DNA of 64,000 bases from Neisseria animalis (GCF_900636515.1 NZ_LR134287.1:558001-622000), one strand, 5' to 3'. Shown: positions 16,639 to 25,891, numbered from the stretch's first letter. The notes: a model not told the origin generated them from the sequence alone. Translations and numbers: made by a program.

Positions 16639-16677
16639 TTTTGCAGACGGCATTGTGTAAGATATGCCGTCTGAAAA
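16639..16677 (-). terminator. Uptake-sequence hairpin after the NhaC-family gene
   Basis: TTTGCAGACGGCAT and ATGCCGTCTGAAAA arms downstream of the antiporter stop at 16708. Confidence 0.6.
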
Positions 16678-16707
16678 TTCGGTAAAACGAATAAAAGGTT
16701 GTTTGAA

Positions 16708-18222
16708 TCAGGCGGTTTGTTTGTTTCGCAACAGTAAAATCAGCACCGCCAAGGAAACACCGGTTACGGCAAAACCGAGCAGGGCGGATTGGGTAAAGCC
16801 CAGCGTCAGGAAGCCGACGGCGGAAGCGGCTGCGACGGTCAGCGCGTAAGGAAGCTGGGTGGTGACGTGATCGATGTGGTTACATTGTGCGCCGGTGGAG
16901 GAAAGAATGGTGGTATCGGAAATCGGTGAACAATGGTCGCCGCATACTGCACCGGCCATCACTGCCGACATACACGGAATAATCAGACTCGGGTCGATTT
17001 TTACCGCCATTGCTGCGGCAATCGGCAGCATGATGCCGAAAGTTCCCCAACTGGTGCCGGTGGCAAAGGCCATGACGCTGCCGAGCAAAAACAGGATAAG
17101 CGGCAAAAAGCCCGGATTGATGTTGCCGGCAACCAAGGTGGAGAGGTATTCGCCGGTTTTCATGTCGCTGACAACGCTGCTGATGAGCCAAGCCAAAATC
17201 AGAATGGTAATTGCGCCAAACATGGATTTCATGCCCACCCATACGGCACGCGGATAGTCGGCCGTATCAATTTTGCCGAATGTGCAGAGCAGGACGGCCA
17301 AAATGCCGCATACGCCGCCGAATACCAGTGAAGTATTGACATCGGTATTTTCAAATGCGCCCAAAATGCTGAACGTTTCCAAGGCTTGTGCGCCGGTGTA
17401 CATCATGGAAGCAAGGGTTGAGGCAATCAGCACCGCAACCGGAATAATCAGCGCGTAAACACGGCCTGTTTTGCCGTCTGCATTTTCGTGGGCGACATGG
17501 TTTTCCTTGAGCGCCGCACGTTCAAGCCGCGCCATCGAACCGATGTCGAAAGAGAAGTATGCCACCACAAACACCATAATCAGCGCAAACAGGGCGTAGT
17601 AGTTCATCAGGCTCATGGAAACGAACGCGCCAATCGGCGTATAACCCGTGATGTTGTAGGTAACAAGCAGGCCGGCGATGGTGGCGATAATGGAGGCGCC
17701 CCAACTGGATACCGGCATCAAGACGCACATCGGCGCAGCGGTGGAGTCCAAAATATAGGCCAGTTTGGCACGGGAAACTTTGAATTTGTCGGTAACGGGG
17801 CGGGCAATCGCGCCCACGGCAAGACTATGGAAGTAGTCGTCGATAAAGGTAACGAATACCAGACAGGCGGTCAGCAGTTTTGCGCCTCTGCGGTTTTTGA
17901 TGTGGCGTTTTGCCCAATCTGCAAAGGCTTGGTTGCTGCCGGAGAAAGTCAGCAGGGAAGTGAAAATGCCGAGCAGCAGCAAAAACAGCAGGATTTTCGG
18001 TTTGTCCAATGCCCAAGCGCCGTCTGCCCATGTAAGGGAGACTGCAAGATTTTTCAGATGGGTTAAGCCGTCCAGAGGGTTGCCGCCTGTGAGCAGCAAT
18101 ACGCCGACGATAACGCCGATGCCCAGCGACAGCAGAACGCGGCGGGTGATAACGGCCAGCGCCAACGCGAGAAATGCAGGGACGACAGAAAGAACCGAAT
18201 GTGAGTAATCGACTAATTGCAT
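16708..18222 (-). CDS. NhaC-family Na+/H+ antiporter-like membrane protein
   Basis: A 504-residue polytopic inner-membrane protein with about 11-12 hydrophobic segments. Characteristic family motifs: TFIDDYFHSLAVGA around 130, LDSTAAPMCVLMPVSSWG around 165, FATGTSWGTFGIMLPIA around 385, and GAVCGDHCSPISDTTILSSTGA around 430. Members exchange Na+ for H+, or amino-acid-type substrates in some branches, so sodium/proton exchange is a family-level inference. The ATG at 18222 (MQLVDYSHS) is chosen over an upstream ATG lying in the hairpin region; the ribosome site is weak. Sodium handling fits a cell using the Na+-pumping Nqr complex encoded in the same window. Confidence 0.88.
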   Translation of the reverse strand: MQLVDYSHSVLSVVPAFLALALAVITRRVLLSLGIGVIVGVLLLTGGNPLDGLTHLKNLAVSLTWADGAWALDKPKILLFLLLLGIFTSLLTFSGSNQAFADWAKRHIKNRRGAKLLTACLVFVTFIDDYFHSLAVGAIARPVTDKFKVSRAKLAYILDSTAAPMCVLMPVSSWGASIIATIAGLLVTYNITGYTPIGAFVSMSLMNYYALFALIMVFVVAYFSFDIGSMARLERAALKENHVAHENADGKTGRVYALIIPVAVLIASTLASMMYTGAQALETFSILGAFENTDVNTSLVFGGVCGILAVLLCTFGKIDTADYPRAVWVGMKSMFGAITILILAWLISSVVSDMKTGEYLSTLVAGNINPGFLPLILFLLGSVMAFATGTSWGTFGIMLPIAAAMAVKIDPSLIIPCMSAVMAGAVCGDHCSPISDTTILSSTGAQCNHIDHVTTQLPYALTVAAASAVGFLTLGFTQSALLGFAVTGVSLAVLILLLRNKQTA

Positions 18223-18241
18223 AGTAATATCATAAGGTTGG

Positions 18242-18298
18242 GTGATATTTTGCAGACGGCGTGTCTGCTTGGAAAACACGCCGTCTGCAAAATATCAC
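18242..18298. terminator. Hairpin with 23 bp perfect arms
   Basis: The arms at 18242-18264 and 18276-18298 are perfect inverted copies and contain GCCGTCTGCAAAATATCAC. The symmetry extends well beyond the uptake sequence. Downstream of degP. Confidence 0.7.
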
Positions 18299-18433
18299 GT
18301 TGGTATGGTGGCAAACAGCCTTTTGCAGCCATTCTATGGGTAGGTTGCTGCCGGAAGCCTGCGCTGATTGGTTGACGGCAAAATACCCGCCATCTAGGAT
18401 AAATAGCGGGTATTCTATCATCAAATGACTGAA

Positions 18434-19921
18434 TTATTGCAAATTTAAGGCCAAAAACAGCGTATCGCCGCCGCGCTGTACCAATAAGGGCACATTTTTA
18501 CCCGAGTTCGCTAACGCTTCGCGGAAAGCGGCTTCGCTGTCCACGGCGATTTGTCCGACAGCGATGATTTCGTCGCCGCGTTTCAAGCCTGCACGCTCGG
18601 CCGCACCGCTGACACGGTTGACAATCAAACGGGGTTTGTTGCCGCCGCTGACGATTTGTAGTACCAAACCGGCTTCTTCAACGGCAAAACCTTGTACTTC
18701 GGCCGGCTGGTTCGGATTGTCGGGCGTGGCGGCGCCGATTTGCGAGGCGGTATTGGTGCTACCGAGCGTAACTTTAACGGAGACTTTTTCGCCTTTGCGC
18801 CACAATTCCAGCGCGACTTCCGTGCCCGGAGGCATGGCGCCGACCATGACCGGCAGATCGCTGGAGGAGCGGACTTCTTCACCGTTGACGCTGCGGACGA
18901 TGTCGCCGACCTGCAAGCCTGCTTGGGCGGCCGGGCTGTTGGGCATGACTTTGGCAATCAATGCGCCGCTGGCTTTTTCCAAGCCGAACGATTGTGCCAA
19001 ATCGTAAGAGACTTCTTGGATAATGACACCGAGCTGGCCGCGTTGTACTTTGCCGGTGGTTTTAAGCTGCTCGGCAACATTCATGGCCACATCAATCGGA
19101 ATGGCAAAGGAAATGCCCATGAAACCGCCGCTGCGGCTGTAAATCTGTGAGTTGATGCCGACAACCTGACCTTTCAGGTCAAACAGCGGGCCGCCGGAGT
19201 TGCCCGGGTTGATGGCAACGTCGGTTTGGATAAACGGCGTGTAGTTTTCGTTTGGCAGGCTGCGGCCTTTGGCGGATACGATGCCGGCGGTGACGCTGTT
19301 GTCAAAGCCGAAAGGCGCGCCGATGGCGGCTACCCAGTCGCCCGGGCGCAGGTTTTTGGGGTTGCCGATTTTGACGGTGGGTAGACCGGTTGCTTCGATT
19401 TTCAGCAGTGCAACGTCGGATTGTGCGTCCGAACCGATGAGCTTGGCGGGATATTCGCGCTTGTCGTTGAGGAGGACTTTGATGTTGCCTTTGCCGGAAA
19501 CAACGTGTGCGTTGGTCAGGATATAACCGTCTTGGCTGATCACGAATCCGGAGCCGAAGTTGGCATCGGCTTCTTCGTCCTGCGGAATTTCAGGCACGTT
19601 GGGCACAAGGCGTTTGAAAAACTCGTAAAACGGATCGCTTTCGGGCACTTGGTTTAAGTCCATGCTGCTGTCGGCAGCATTGCGCGGGGCTTTGGCGGCT
19701 TGGATATTGACGACGGCAGGGCCTTCGTTTTGAACCAGTTGGGCGAAGTCGGGCAGCAGCATTTGGACGCTGCCGTCTTTTTCAGAAGGCTCGATACGTT
19801 GAACCAGTTCTTTTTCCTGCGGTTCTTCATCGCTGCCGAACCAGCCACAGCCGCTCAACGCGAGCGCGGAAGCGGTCATCAGGGCGATATAGGTGTGTTT
19901 GAAGGGAGATGGTGCGCTCAC
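18434..19921 (-). CDS. degP: DegP/HtrA-family periplasmic serine protease, lipoprotein form
   Basis: A 495-residue Do-type protease/chaperone. With the GTG start at 19921 (AAAAGGA upstream) the N-terminus is a lipoprotein signal with lipobox LSGC, so it is probably membrane anchored, as in other Neisseria. Catalytic triad visible: His in TNAHVV, Asp in QSDVALLKI and Ser in NPGNSGGPL. Two PDZ domains follow (GQLGVIIQEV onward, and a second ending with the C-terminus). Degrades or holds misfolded envelope proteins under stress. A further upstream ATG extends the frame by 43 residues without a signal and is rejected. Confidence 0.95.
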   Translation of the reverse strand: MSAPSPFKHTYIALMTASALALSGCGWFGSDEEPQEKELVQRIEPSEKDGSVQMLLPDFAQLVQNEGPAVVNIQAAKAPRNAADSSMDLNQVPESDPFYEFFKRLVPNVPEIPQDEEADANFGSGFVISQDGYILTNAHVVSGKGNIKVLLNDKREYPAKLIGSDAQSDVALLKIEATGLPTVKIGNPKNLRPGDWVAAIGAPFGFDNSVTAGIVSAKGRSLPNENYTPFIQTDVAINPGNSGGPLFDLKGQVVGINSQIYSRSGGFMGISFAIPIDVAMNVAEQLKTTGKVQRGQLGVIIQEVSYDLAQSFGLEKASGALIAKVMPNSPAAQAGLQVGDIVRSVNGEEVRSSSDLPVMVGAMPPGTEVALELWRKGEKVSVKVTLGSTNTASQIGAATPDNPNQPAEVQGFAVEEAGLVLQIVSGGNKPRLIVNRVSGAAERAGLKRGDEIIAVGQIAVDSEAAFREALANSGKNVPLLVQRGGDTLFLALNLQ

Positions 19922-20148
19922 GGCGTGTCCTTTTCGGTATATTTTGCCGTCTGTATGTTGGAGTGGCGCGGCATACAGGCGGTTTGGGTTGGGTGTGTGT
20001 TTTGCAGACGGCCTTAATGTGGGAAACATGGTGTGTTTGGATATTATCAAACGCTGTTCCGCTTTTATTGTTGGAAGTGTCCGCCGATGGGAGAAAATAG
20101 AATTTTACATTGTGGCGGATTTTTTTCAAGTGTGCGATTTGGAATGGT

Positions 20149-20194
20149 AAAAGCCGTCTGAAAAATGCGCGGCGGCATATTTTCAGACGGCTTT
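20149..20194 (-). terminator. Uptake-sequence hairpin after DASS copy 2
   Basis: AAAAGCCGTCTGAAAAAT / ATTTTCAGACGGCTTT, both arms classical GCCGTCTGAA. The region 19922-20148 upstream of degP holds one GCAGACGGCC site near 20006 and no gene. Confidence 0.7.
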
Positions 20195-20205
20195 CCGGCA
20201 AGGGT

Positions 20206-21672
20206 TTACCAATAGCCCAGTACTTTCCACCAAATACCGCCGACTACGGCGAAAATCAGCAGGTTGACCACGCTCATGACAAAACCGGCTTTCCACCATT
20301 CGGATAAGGTTGTGAAGCCCGAACCGAAAATAACGGGAGAAGTACCTGTGGCGTAGTGGGTGAGTGTCATCATGATGCTGGAAGCGGCGGCCATCAGCAG
20401 GGCAAACAACATCGGCGGCGCACCCAAAGCCACGCCGGTGGCGTAGAAAGCGGCAAACATCGCGGTAATGTGGGCGGTGGTGCTGGCAAACATATAATGC
20501 GCGTAGAGATAAGCAAGCAGCAGCAGTGCGGACGCGCCTGCCCAGCCTAAACCGAGTGCGCCGATACCGGTTTCCAACACGCCGGAGAACCAGCCGATCA
20601 AGCCCAGTTTGTTCAGGAAGGTGGCCATCATCACCAATGCGGCAAACCAAGTGATGGTATCCCACGCGCTTTTTTCTTTCAGGATGTCGTCCCAAGTCAG
20701 CACGCCGGAGAGCAGCAGCAGGGCGAGGCCGATAAAGGCGGTGGTGGTGGCATTGACGGCAAATTCTTCACCGAACAACATCGCCGGAATACCTGCCCAC
20801 AGGGTGAGCAGCAGGGCGAAAATGCCGAGCATGATGATTTCGCCACGGCTCATCGGACCCATCTGCTTGAGGTTTTCTTTGGCAAATTGCGCCGCATTTG
20901 GGGTTTCTTTGATTTCGGGCGGATACATCAGATACAGTACCAGCGGCATAACGGCCATGGCCACCAGACCCGGCAGCAGCATGGCGACTGCCCAAGTGCC
21001 CCAGCTTAACGAAATATCGCTGTTGGTGGCTTTGGCGACAATATCGACCACCAGAGGGTTGGGGGCGGTGGCGGTAATGAACATGGCAGAGGAAATCGGA
21101 TTGCCGTGGTAGTTGACCAACGCCAGATATTTACCCATGCGGTTTTGGGTGTTTTTTTCCGGATCGGAATCATAGCTGGCGGCAATCGCTTTCATCACAG
21201 GGTGGATAATGCCGCCGCCGCGTGCGGTATTGGACGGCGTTACCGGCGCGAGCATGAGTTCGGAAATGGCCAAGCTGTAACCGATACCCAGCGTTTTCTT
21301 GCCCCAAACGGCGATAAACAGATAGCCGAAGCGTGCGCCGAGGCCGGTTTTCAGAATGCCGCGCGAAATCATAATCGCCACACCAATCAGCCAAATCAGC
21401 GGGCTGGAAAAGCTGGAGAGCGCGTCTTTCATCGCATCAGACGATTTTTCGGTGGTTACGCCGGTCAGTGCGACCAGCATGATGGCGACAATCGACAATG
21501 CGCCAATCGGCATGGCTTTACCGATGATTGCGGCAATCATGCCGACAAACATTGCCAGCAAATGCCATGCTTGCGGGGAAACCCCTTCGGGGACGGGAAT
21601 CACGAACCATATCAGCAGCGCCAAGCCTACCGCGATGGCGGAAGGAATGGGCTTGAAGCCTAACTTGTCCAT
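20206..21672 (-). CDS. DASS-family dicarboxylate transporter, copy 2
   Basis: A 488-residue close paralogue of the transporter at 6611-8092. The N-terminal GFKPIPSA, FVIPxPEGVSPQAWHLLA, TPSNTARGGGIIHP near 135-148 and the GYW C-terminus are shared; the main difference is a shorter loop after GVT near residue 70. About a dozen membrane segments. Probable C4-dicarboxylate or 2-oxoglutarate carrier, by family. Start ATG 21672 has only a modest GAAAGTAAA site. It stands alone between degP and nqrM, with 370 bp of AT-rich sequence upstream, so it likely has its own promoter. Confidence 0.9.
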   Translation of the reverse strand: MDKLGFKPIPSAIAVGLALLIWFVIPVPEGVSPQAWHLLAMFVGMIAAIIGKAMPIGALSIVAIMLVALTGVTTEKSSDAMKDALSSFSSPLIWLIGVAIMISRGILKTGLGARFGYLFIAVWGKKTLGIGYSLAISELMLAPVTPSNTARGGGIIHPVMKAIAASYDSDPEKNTQNRMGKYLALVNYHGNPISSAMFITATAPNPLVVDIVAKATNSDISLSWGTWAVAMLLPGLVAMAVMPLVLYLMYPPEIKETPNAAQFAKENLKQMGPMSRGEIIMLGIFALLLTLWAGIPAMLFGEEFAVNATTTAFIGLALLLLSGVLTWDDILKEKSAWDTITWFAALVMMATFLNKLGLIGWFSGVLETGIGALGLGWAGASALLLLAYLYAHYMFASTTAHITAMFAAFYATGVALGAPPMLFALLMAAASSIMMTLTHYATGTSPVIFGSGFTTLSEWWKAGFVMSVVNLLIFAVVGGIWWKVLGYW

Positions 21673-22045
21673 ATTTTACTTTCTGTTTTGAGGATAAAAG
21701 AACCATGCGCGTGCGAAATACGTTGCCGAAAGCCAAATATTCATATTTGATTGTTTTGCAGACGGCATCATCGCGCTACGCTTTGATGGTATAGATTGTA
21801 ATCCATCTTGATATTGTAAAGTATGACTTACGGCAAAGTATTCAGGCTTGATAGAGGAAATATATCGGTTTTGGGAAATATTTTCCTGATAAATGATTCG
21901 GTGTATGCGTAATATTAATATTAAAATATTATTGTTTATGCCCGTGCGCGACAAAAGCCGTCTGCAAAATGCCCGGTGCGGATTTGCAGACGGCTTTTGT
22001 GCGGTTTTGCGGTATCGAGACGGTCAAATCCGGCGGAAAAACAGA
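21673..22045. other. AT-rich intergenic region upstream of DASS copy 2
   Basis: Holds an uptake core near 21757, an AT-rich palindromic tract AATATTAATATT (21911-21922), and the hairpin at 21953. No convincing gene; the frame at 21676-21954 has no ribosome site. Confidence 0.5.
21953..21998 (-). terminator. Uptake-sequence hairpin after nqrM
   Basis: AAAAGCCGTCTGCAAAAT and ATTTGCAGACGGCTTTT arms downstream of the nqrM stop at 22046. Confidence 0.75.
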
Positions 22046-22267
22046 TTAGCGGTCGATAACGATGCCGCTGCTTTTGTTTTTTTTCTCTTCATCGAGTTTC
22101 TTTTGCAGCGTGTCGCAGGGAGTATCGCAATCACAGGCTTTTTCCAAACCCAGTGCGGAAATACCGCCGCAACTGCCTTTGATGGAGCGTTTGGAAAAAA
22201 TATAACCCAGTGCCATGCCGAAGATGACCAGCAGGAAAAGACCGAACGTCAGGAAAATGGTTTTCAT
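22046..22267 (-). CDS. nqrM: Na+-NQR maturation protein NqrM
   Basis: A 73-residue protein with one N-terminal membrane segment (TIFLTFGLFLLVIFGMALGYIF) followed by the family hallmark SIKGSCGG and a cysteine cluster CDCDTPC. NqrM is needed to assemble the iron centre between NqrD and NqrE. It lies eight bases after apbE, which installs FMN in NqrB and NqrC, so the two maturation genes form a unit apart from the nqrABCDEF operon at 56.6-62.4 kb. Four cysteines are visible, as expected for metal delivery. Confidence 0.93.
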   Translation of the reverse strand: MKTIFLTFGLFLLVIFGMALGYIFSKRSIKGSCGGISALGLEKACDCDTPCDTLQKKLDEEKKNKSSGIVIDR

Positions 22268-22275
22268 GGAGTATC

Positions 22276-23340
22276 CTATTGCAGTAATTTTTGGAAGGCG
22301 GGCGACATTTCGGTACGGTAGCCGCCGTTGTCCCGAATAATCATCAATACCGCCAAATCGAGCTTGCGGGCAAGATTGAGCGCGTCTTCTTCTCCCAATA
22401 CGAATAAAGCGGTGGAAAGGCCGTCTGCAGTTGCAGCACTGTCGGCAACCACGCTGATGGAAGCAAGTTTGTGGGAGATGGGGCGGCGTGTGTGCGGATG
22501 GATAATGTGCGACAGGCGGCGCCCTTGTTGGTCAACATGGAAATTGCGGTAATCGCCCGAGGTTGCCAAAGAGCGGTTGTCGAGCGGTATGATGACTTGC
22601 GTTGCCGTGCCTTGGGTGATGGCAGGTTGCTCGATGCCGACGCGCCATGCTTCGCCCTGTGCATTTTTGCCTTTTCCGCGCAATTCGCCGCCAATTTCGA
22701 CTAAATAGTTGCCGATGCCTGCCTGTTCGAGATGTTTGGCGAGTTTGTCCACGCCGAAGCCTTTGGCGATAGACGATAAATCCAAATAGACATCGGGGCG
22801 GGTTTTGCTCAAGGTATTGCCGCCGTCTTGTTTCAGGATAATTTTATCCGCGCCGGTTTGTGCTGCCGCCTGTTCGATTTCGGTGGCGGACGGTTCGCGC
22901 GTAATTTCTTTGTTCGGACCGAAGCCCCACAGGTTGACCAGCGGGCCGACGGTAATGTCCAATGCGCCGTTGGTTAGCGCGTTCAGGCGCAATGCCTCTG
23001 CGGTTACGGCGGCAAAATCGGCTGAAACGGGCATGGGTTTGCCGGTATCGTGCATTTGATTGAAGCGGCTGATTTCCGAATCGGCACGGTAAGTGGACAT
23101 CTGGCGGTTCACTTCTTCCAAAAGCGCGTCAAGCTGCTGCTGTATTTCCTCGGGCGGGGTGCTGATGCCGTCTGCAAGATATTTGACGGTGTAGGTTGTC
23201 CCCATGGTTTCGCCTTGCAGGGTAACGGTGGCCGCTGTTTGTCGGGTGCAGGAAGCCAGCAGCACGCCGATGGCTGCAATCAGGAAGAAACGGAAAAAAC
23301 GCGTAAAGGTCAAAGCCTTGGTTGAATATGCAGACGGCAT
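22276..23340 (-). CDS. apbE: FAD:protein FMN transferase (flavin transferase)
   Basis: A lipoprotein of about 354 residues that transfers FMN from FAD to threonine residues of NqrB and NqrC. Signal peptide ends in the lipobox LLASC near residue 30. Family motifs: GTTYTVKY near 45, SRFNQMHDTG near 90, TVGPLVNLWGFGP near 128, DLSSIAKGFGVD near 185, LVEIGGELRGKG near 212 and the C-terminal SVVADSAATADGLSTALFVLG. The chosen ATG (23340) lies inside an uptake sequence (ATGCCGTCTGCA), so residues 1-4 are encoded by it; the ribosome site is weak and a TTG some 27 bases further in is an alternative. It overlaps nothing but nearly touches hemC. Confidence 0.92.
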   Translation of the reverse strand: MPSAYSTKALTFTRFFRFFLIAAIGVLLASCTRQTAATVTLQGETMGTTYTVKYLADGISTPPEEIQQQLDALLEEVNRQMSTYRADSEISRFNQMHDTGKPMPVSADFAAVTAEALRLNALTNGALDITVGPLVNLWGFGPNKEITREPSATEIEQAAAQTGADKIILKQDGGNTLSKTRPDVYLDLSSIAKGFGVDKLAKHLEQAGIGNYLVEIGGELRGKGKNAQGEAWRVGIEQPAITQGTATQVIIPLDNRSLATSGDYRNFHVDQQGRRLSHIIHPHTRRPISHKLASISVVADSAATADGLSTALFVLGEEDALNLARKLDLAVLMIIRDNGGYRTEMSPAFQKLLQ

Positions 23341-23353
23341 TGTCGTGAAATCA

Positions 23354-24289
23354 TCAGGCTTGTTCGGATAACACGGCTTCAATCAGCTCCATTGCGCCGT
23401 CGTCTGCCAGTTTTTTCGCAACGGCGCGGCCGAGTGTGTCGGCATATTCGGCAGGTGCTTGGGCTTCTGCCTGAAGCACGACTGAACCGTCGGGGTGTCC
23501 GACCAAGCCGCGCAGCGTCAGCAAGCCGTCTTGTTCGGTGCAATATGCCGCCAGCGGTACTTGGCAACTGCCGCCCAGCGCGCGGGCCAGTGCGCGTTCG
23601 GCGGTTACGCAGGAATGAGTAATGTCGTGGTTGAGCGGTGCCAATACGGGCAGCAAGTCGGTACGGTGTGCGGCGATTTCGATGCCGAGCGCGCCTTGTC
23701 CGGCAGCAGGCAGGCTGTCGGCTTCGGAGATAATCAGGCGGATTCGTTCGTCCAAGCCCAAGCGTTGCAGACCGGCGGCGGCGAGGATAATCGCGTCGTA
23801 TTCGCCGTTGTCGAGTTTGCCCAAGCGGGTTTGCACGTTGCCGCGCAAGGGTTTGATGGTTAAGTGGGGATAACGGGCGCGCAGTTGGGCTTCGCGGCGC
23901 AGGCTGGAAGTGCCGACTACCGAGCCTTTGGGCAAATCTTCGAGACGCTCGTAGCGGTTGGATACGAATGCGTCAAACGGGTTGGCGCGCTCGCCGATGG
24001 CGGCCAGCGCGAAACCTTCGGGCAATTCCATGGGTACGTCTTTGATGGAGTGGACGGCCAAATCTGCACGTCCGTCCTGCAATGCTTGTTCCAATTCTTT
24101 GATAAACAAACCTTTTCCGCCGATTTTTGATAAGGTTTTGTCCAAAATCTGATCGCCGCGCGTAGTCATGCCGAGAATTTCGACTTCACATTCGGGATAG
24201 AGGTTTTTCAGGCGGCTACGGATATGTTCCGCCTGCCACATCGCAAGCAGGCTTTCGCGGCTGGCAATCACTAGTTTTTTCGGATTCAT
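23354..24289 (-). CDS. hemC: Hydroxymethylbilane synthase (porphobilinogen deaminase)
   Basis: A 311-residue cytoplasmic haem-biosynthesis enzyme joining four porphobilinogens into hydroxymethylbilane. N-terminal [41 protein letters not shown] near 45-67, the catalytic HSIKDVP near 80, [11 protein letters not shown] near 128, and QGALGIE near 198 are all present. The dipyrromethane cofactor attaches to the Cys of [12 protein letters not shown] near 240. Full length. Immediately upstream of apbE and divergent from ybeY. Confidence 0.96.
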   Translation of the reverse strand: MNPKKLVIASRESLLAMWQAEHIRSRLKNLYPECEVEILGMTTRGDQILDKTLSKIGGKGLFIKELEQALQDGRADLAVHSIKDVPMELPEGFALAAIGERANPFDAFVSNRYERLEDLPKGSVVGTSSLRREAQLRARYPHLTIKPLRGNVQTRLGKLDNGEYDAIILAAAGLQRLGLDERIRLIISEADSLPAAGQGALGIEIAAHRTDLLPVLAPLNHDITHSCVTAERALARALGGSCQVPLAAYCTEQDGLLTLRGLVGHPDGSVVLQAEAQAPAEYADTLGRAVAKKLADDGAMELIEAVLSEQA

Positions 24290-24405
24290 GGCGTTTGCAC
24301 AGGGGTAAACAACAATGGGGTGAGTTTATCATATTTAACGCTTGACGGCTGGTTTTATGGTATATTCGCCTGACTAAAGATTGATTTTGACAACGAAACA
24401 AATTT

Positions 24406-24921
24406 ATGAAACGTGCCAAGCGTTATCCGTTTTTGGCTTTGCAGCGCCGCCGCTTCAGCCTGAATTTTGAAAATGCTTCTTCTTTGGCGGATATGCCGTC
24501 TGAAAAAGACTTCTACCGCTGGATTTGGCTGGCGTTGAAAGACCGCTTCCGCCGTGCGGACATCAGTCTGATTTTGCTCGATGAAGAAGAGGCGCGCGCC
24601 TACAACCGTGATTACCGCGGCAAAGATTATGCCACCAACGTATTGAGTTTCGCGCTCAACGAGGGAGAAATGCTGCCCGGCGAATGTGCAGACGGCCTGT
24701 ACGGCGACTTGATTATCTGCCCGCAAGTGGTGGTTAAAGAGGCTGCCGAGCAGGGTAAAACAGCCGAACAGCATTTTGCACACCTGACGGTTCACGGCAC
24801 GCTGCATCTGATGGGCTACGACCATATCGAAGAAGCCGAGGCCGAAGAAATGGAAGCCTTGGAAATCCGCCTGCTTGCGGCAGCAGGATACCCCAACCCC
24901 TACCAAGAGGACGAACTGTAA
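24406..24921 (+). CDS. ybeY: Endoribonuclease YbeY
   Basis: A 171-residue metal-dependent RNase required for 16S rRNA 3' maturation and ribosome quality control. The zinc-binding H3xH5xH motif is complete: His130, His134 and His140 in HGTLHLMGYDH. RGKDYATNVLSF near 71-82 is another family mark. It is 15-20 residues longer than E. coli YbeY at the N-terminus, and ATG 24406 fits the frame without overlap. One base separates its stop from the corC start, so the two are co-transcribed. Two uptake cores lie inside the gene (near 24488 and 24687). Confidence 0.95.
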   Translation: MKRAKRYPFLALQRRRFSLNFENASSLADMPSEKDFYRWIWLALKDRFRRADISLILLDEEEARAYNRDYRGKDYATNVLSFALNEGEMLPGECADGLYGDLIICPQVVVKEAAEQGKTAEQHFAHLTVHGTLHLMGYDHIEEAEAEEMEALEIRLLAAAGYPNPYQEDEL

Positions 24922-24922
24922 A

Positions 24923-25750
24923 ATGGACGACACGCAGTCGAAACCGAATTTTTTTGAACGCATGGTTTCCCGTTTGGCCGGAGAGCCTGATTCTGCCGAA
25001 GACGTGCTCAGCCTGTTGCGTCAGGCGCACGGGCAGGAAGTATTTGATGCCGAAACCTTGTCGCGTTTGGAAAAAGTATTGGATTTTGCCGATTTGGAAG
25101 TGCGTGATGCCATGGTAACGCGCAGCCAGATGAACGTCATCAAAGAACACGACAGCTTGGAACGCATCGTTGCCTATGCGGTGGAAACCTCGCATTCCCG
25201 CTTCCCCGTTATCGGCGAAGACAAAGACGAAGTATTGGGGATTCTGCACGCGAAAGACCTGCTCAAGCATATTCTTACGCCCGAACAATTCAATCTGCAG
25301 GCGGTATTGCGCCCGGCAGCGTTTGTTCCGGAAGGAAAATCGCTCAATACGCTGCTGAAAGAGTTTCGCGAACAGCGCGGGCATATGGCGATTGTGATCG
25401 ATGAATACGGCGGCGTATCGGGGCTGATTACTTTTGAAGACGTGATTGAGCAGATTATCGGCGAAATCGACGATGAATTTGACGAAGATGAAAGCGAAGA
25501 CAATATTTTCGCCGTTTCTTCAGAGCGTTGGCGCATTAACGCTGTTACCGAAATCGAAGACATCAACGCTTTTTTCGGTACGGATTACAGCAACGAAGAA
25601 GTCGATACCATCGGCGGTTTGGTGATTCAGGAGTTGGAACACCTGCCGGTGCGCGGCGAGAAAGTCGTTATCGGACCGCTGCAGTTTACTGTTGCCCGCG
25701 CCGACAACCGCCGTCTGCATACTTTAATGGCGGTTAAAGTGAAAGAATGA
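24923..25750 (+). CDS. corC: CorC/HlyC-family protein with CBS pair (Mg/Co efflux or envelope accessory)
   Basis: A 275-residue cytoplasmic protein with two CBS domains (about 60-185, including VRDAMVTRSQMNVI and the second repeat beginning around LKHILTP) and a C-terminal CorC_HlyC domain (about 195-275, ISSERWRINA-type start). There is no membrane DUF21 domain, as in E. coli CorC/YbeX. In many bacteria ybeY and ybeX/corC are neighbours, as here. Historical role: help CorA in Mg2+/Co2+ efflux; more recent links are to ribosome metabolism. The start is set by the close coupling to ybeY. Confidence 0.93.
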   Translation: MDDTQSKPNFFERMVSRLAGEPDSAEDVLSLLRQAHGQEVFDAETLSRLEKVLDFADLEVRDAMVTRSQMNVIKEHDSLERIVAYAVETSHSRFPVIGEDKDEVLGILHAKDLLKHILTPEQFNLQAVLRPAAFVPEGKSLNTLLKEFREQRGHMAIVIDEYGGVSGLITFEDVIEQIIGEIDDEFDEDESEDNIFAVSSERWRINAVTEIEDINAFFGTDYSNEEVDTIGGLVIQELEHLPVRGEKVVIGPLQFTVARADNRRLHTLMAVKVKE

Positions 25751-25765
25751 TGCAGGAGTGATTGA

Positions 25766-25863
25766 ACACGGAATGTTTGGTGTTGCTCAAAGAGGGATTT
25801 GACCAAGCAGCCGAAGAGGCAAGTCTTCCCCCGCGCTGTTTGCTGCCTTGTTTCATTCGGTGT
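25766..25863 (+). repeat. Long Correia-related repeat, copy L3 (degraded)
   Basis: About 98 bp with ACACGGAATG at one end, GGTGTTGCTCAAAGAGGG inside, and GCTGCCTTGTTTCATTCGGTGT at the other end. The middle is shortened relative to L1, L2 and L4. Confidence 0.5.
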
Positions 25864-25891
25864 TGTTTTGCTATGAAACAGAAAAACAGTT

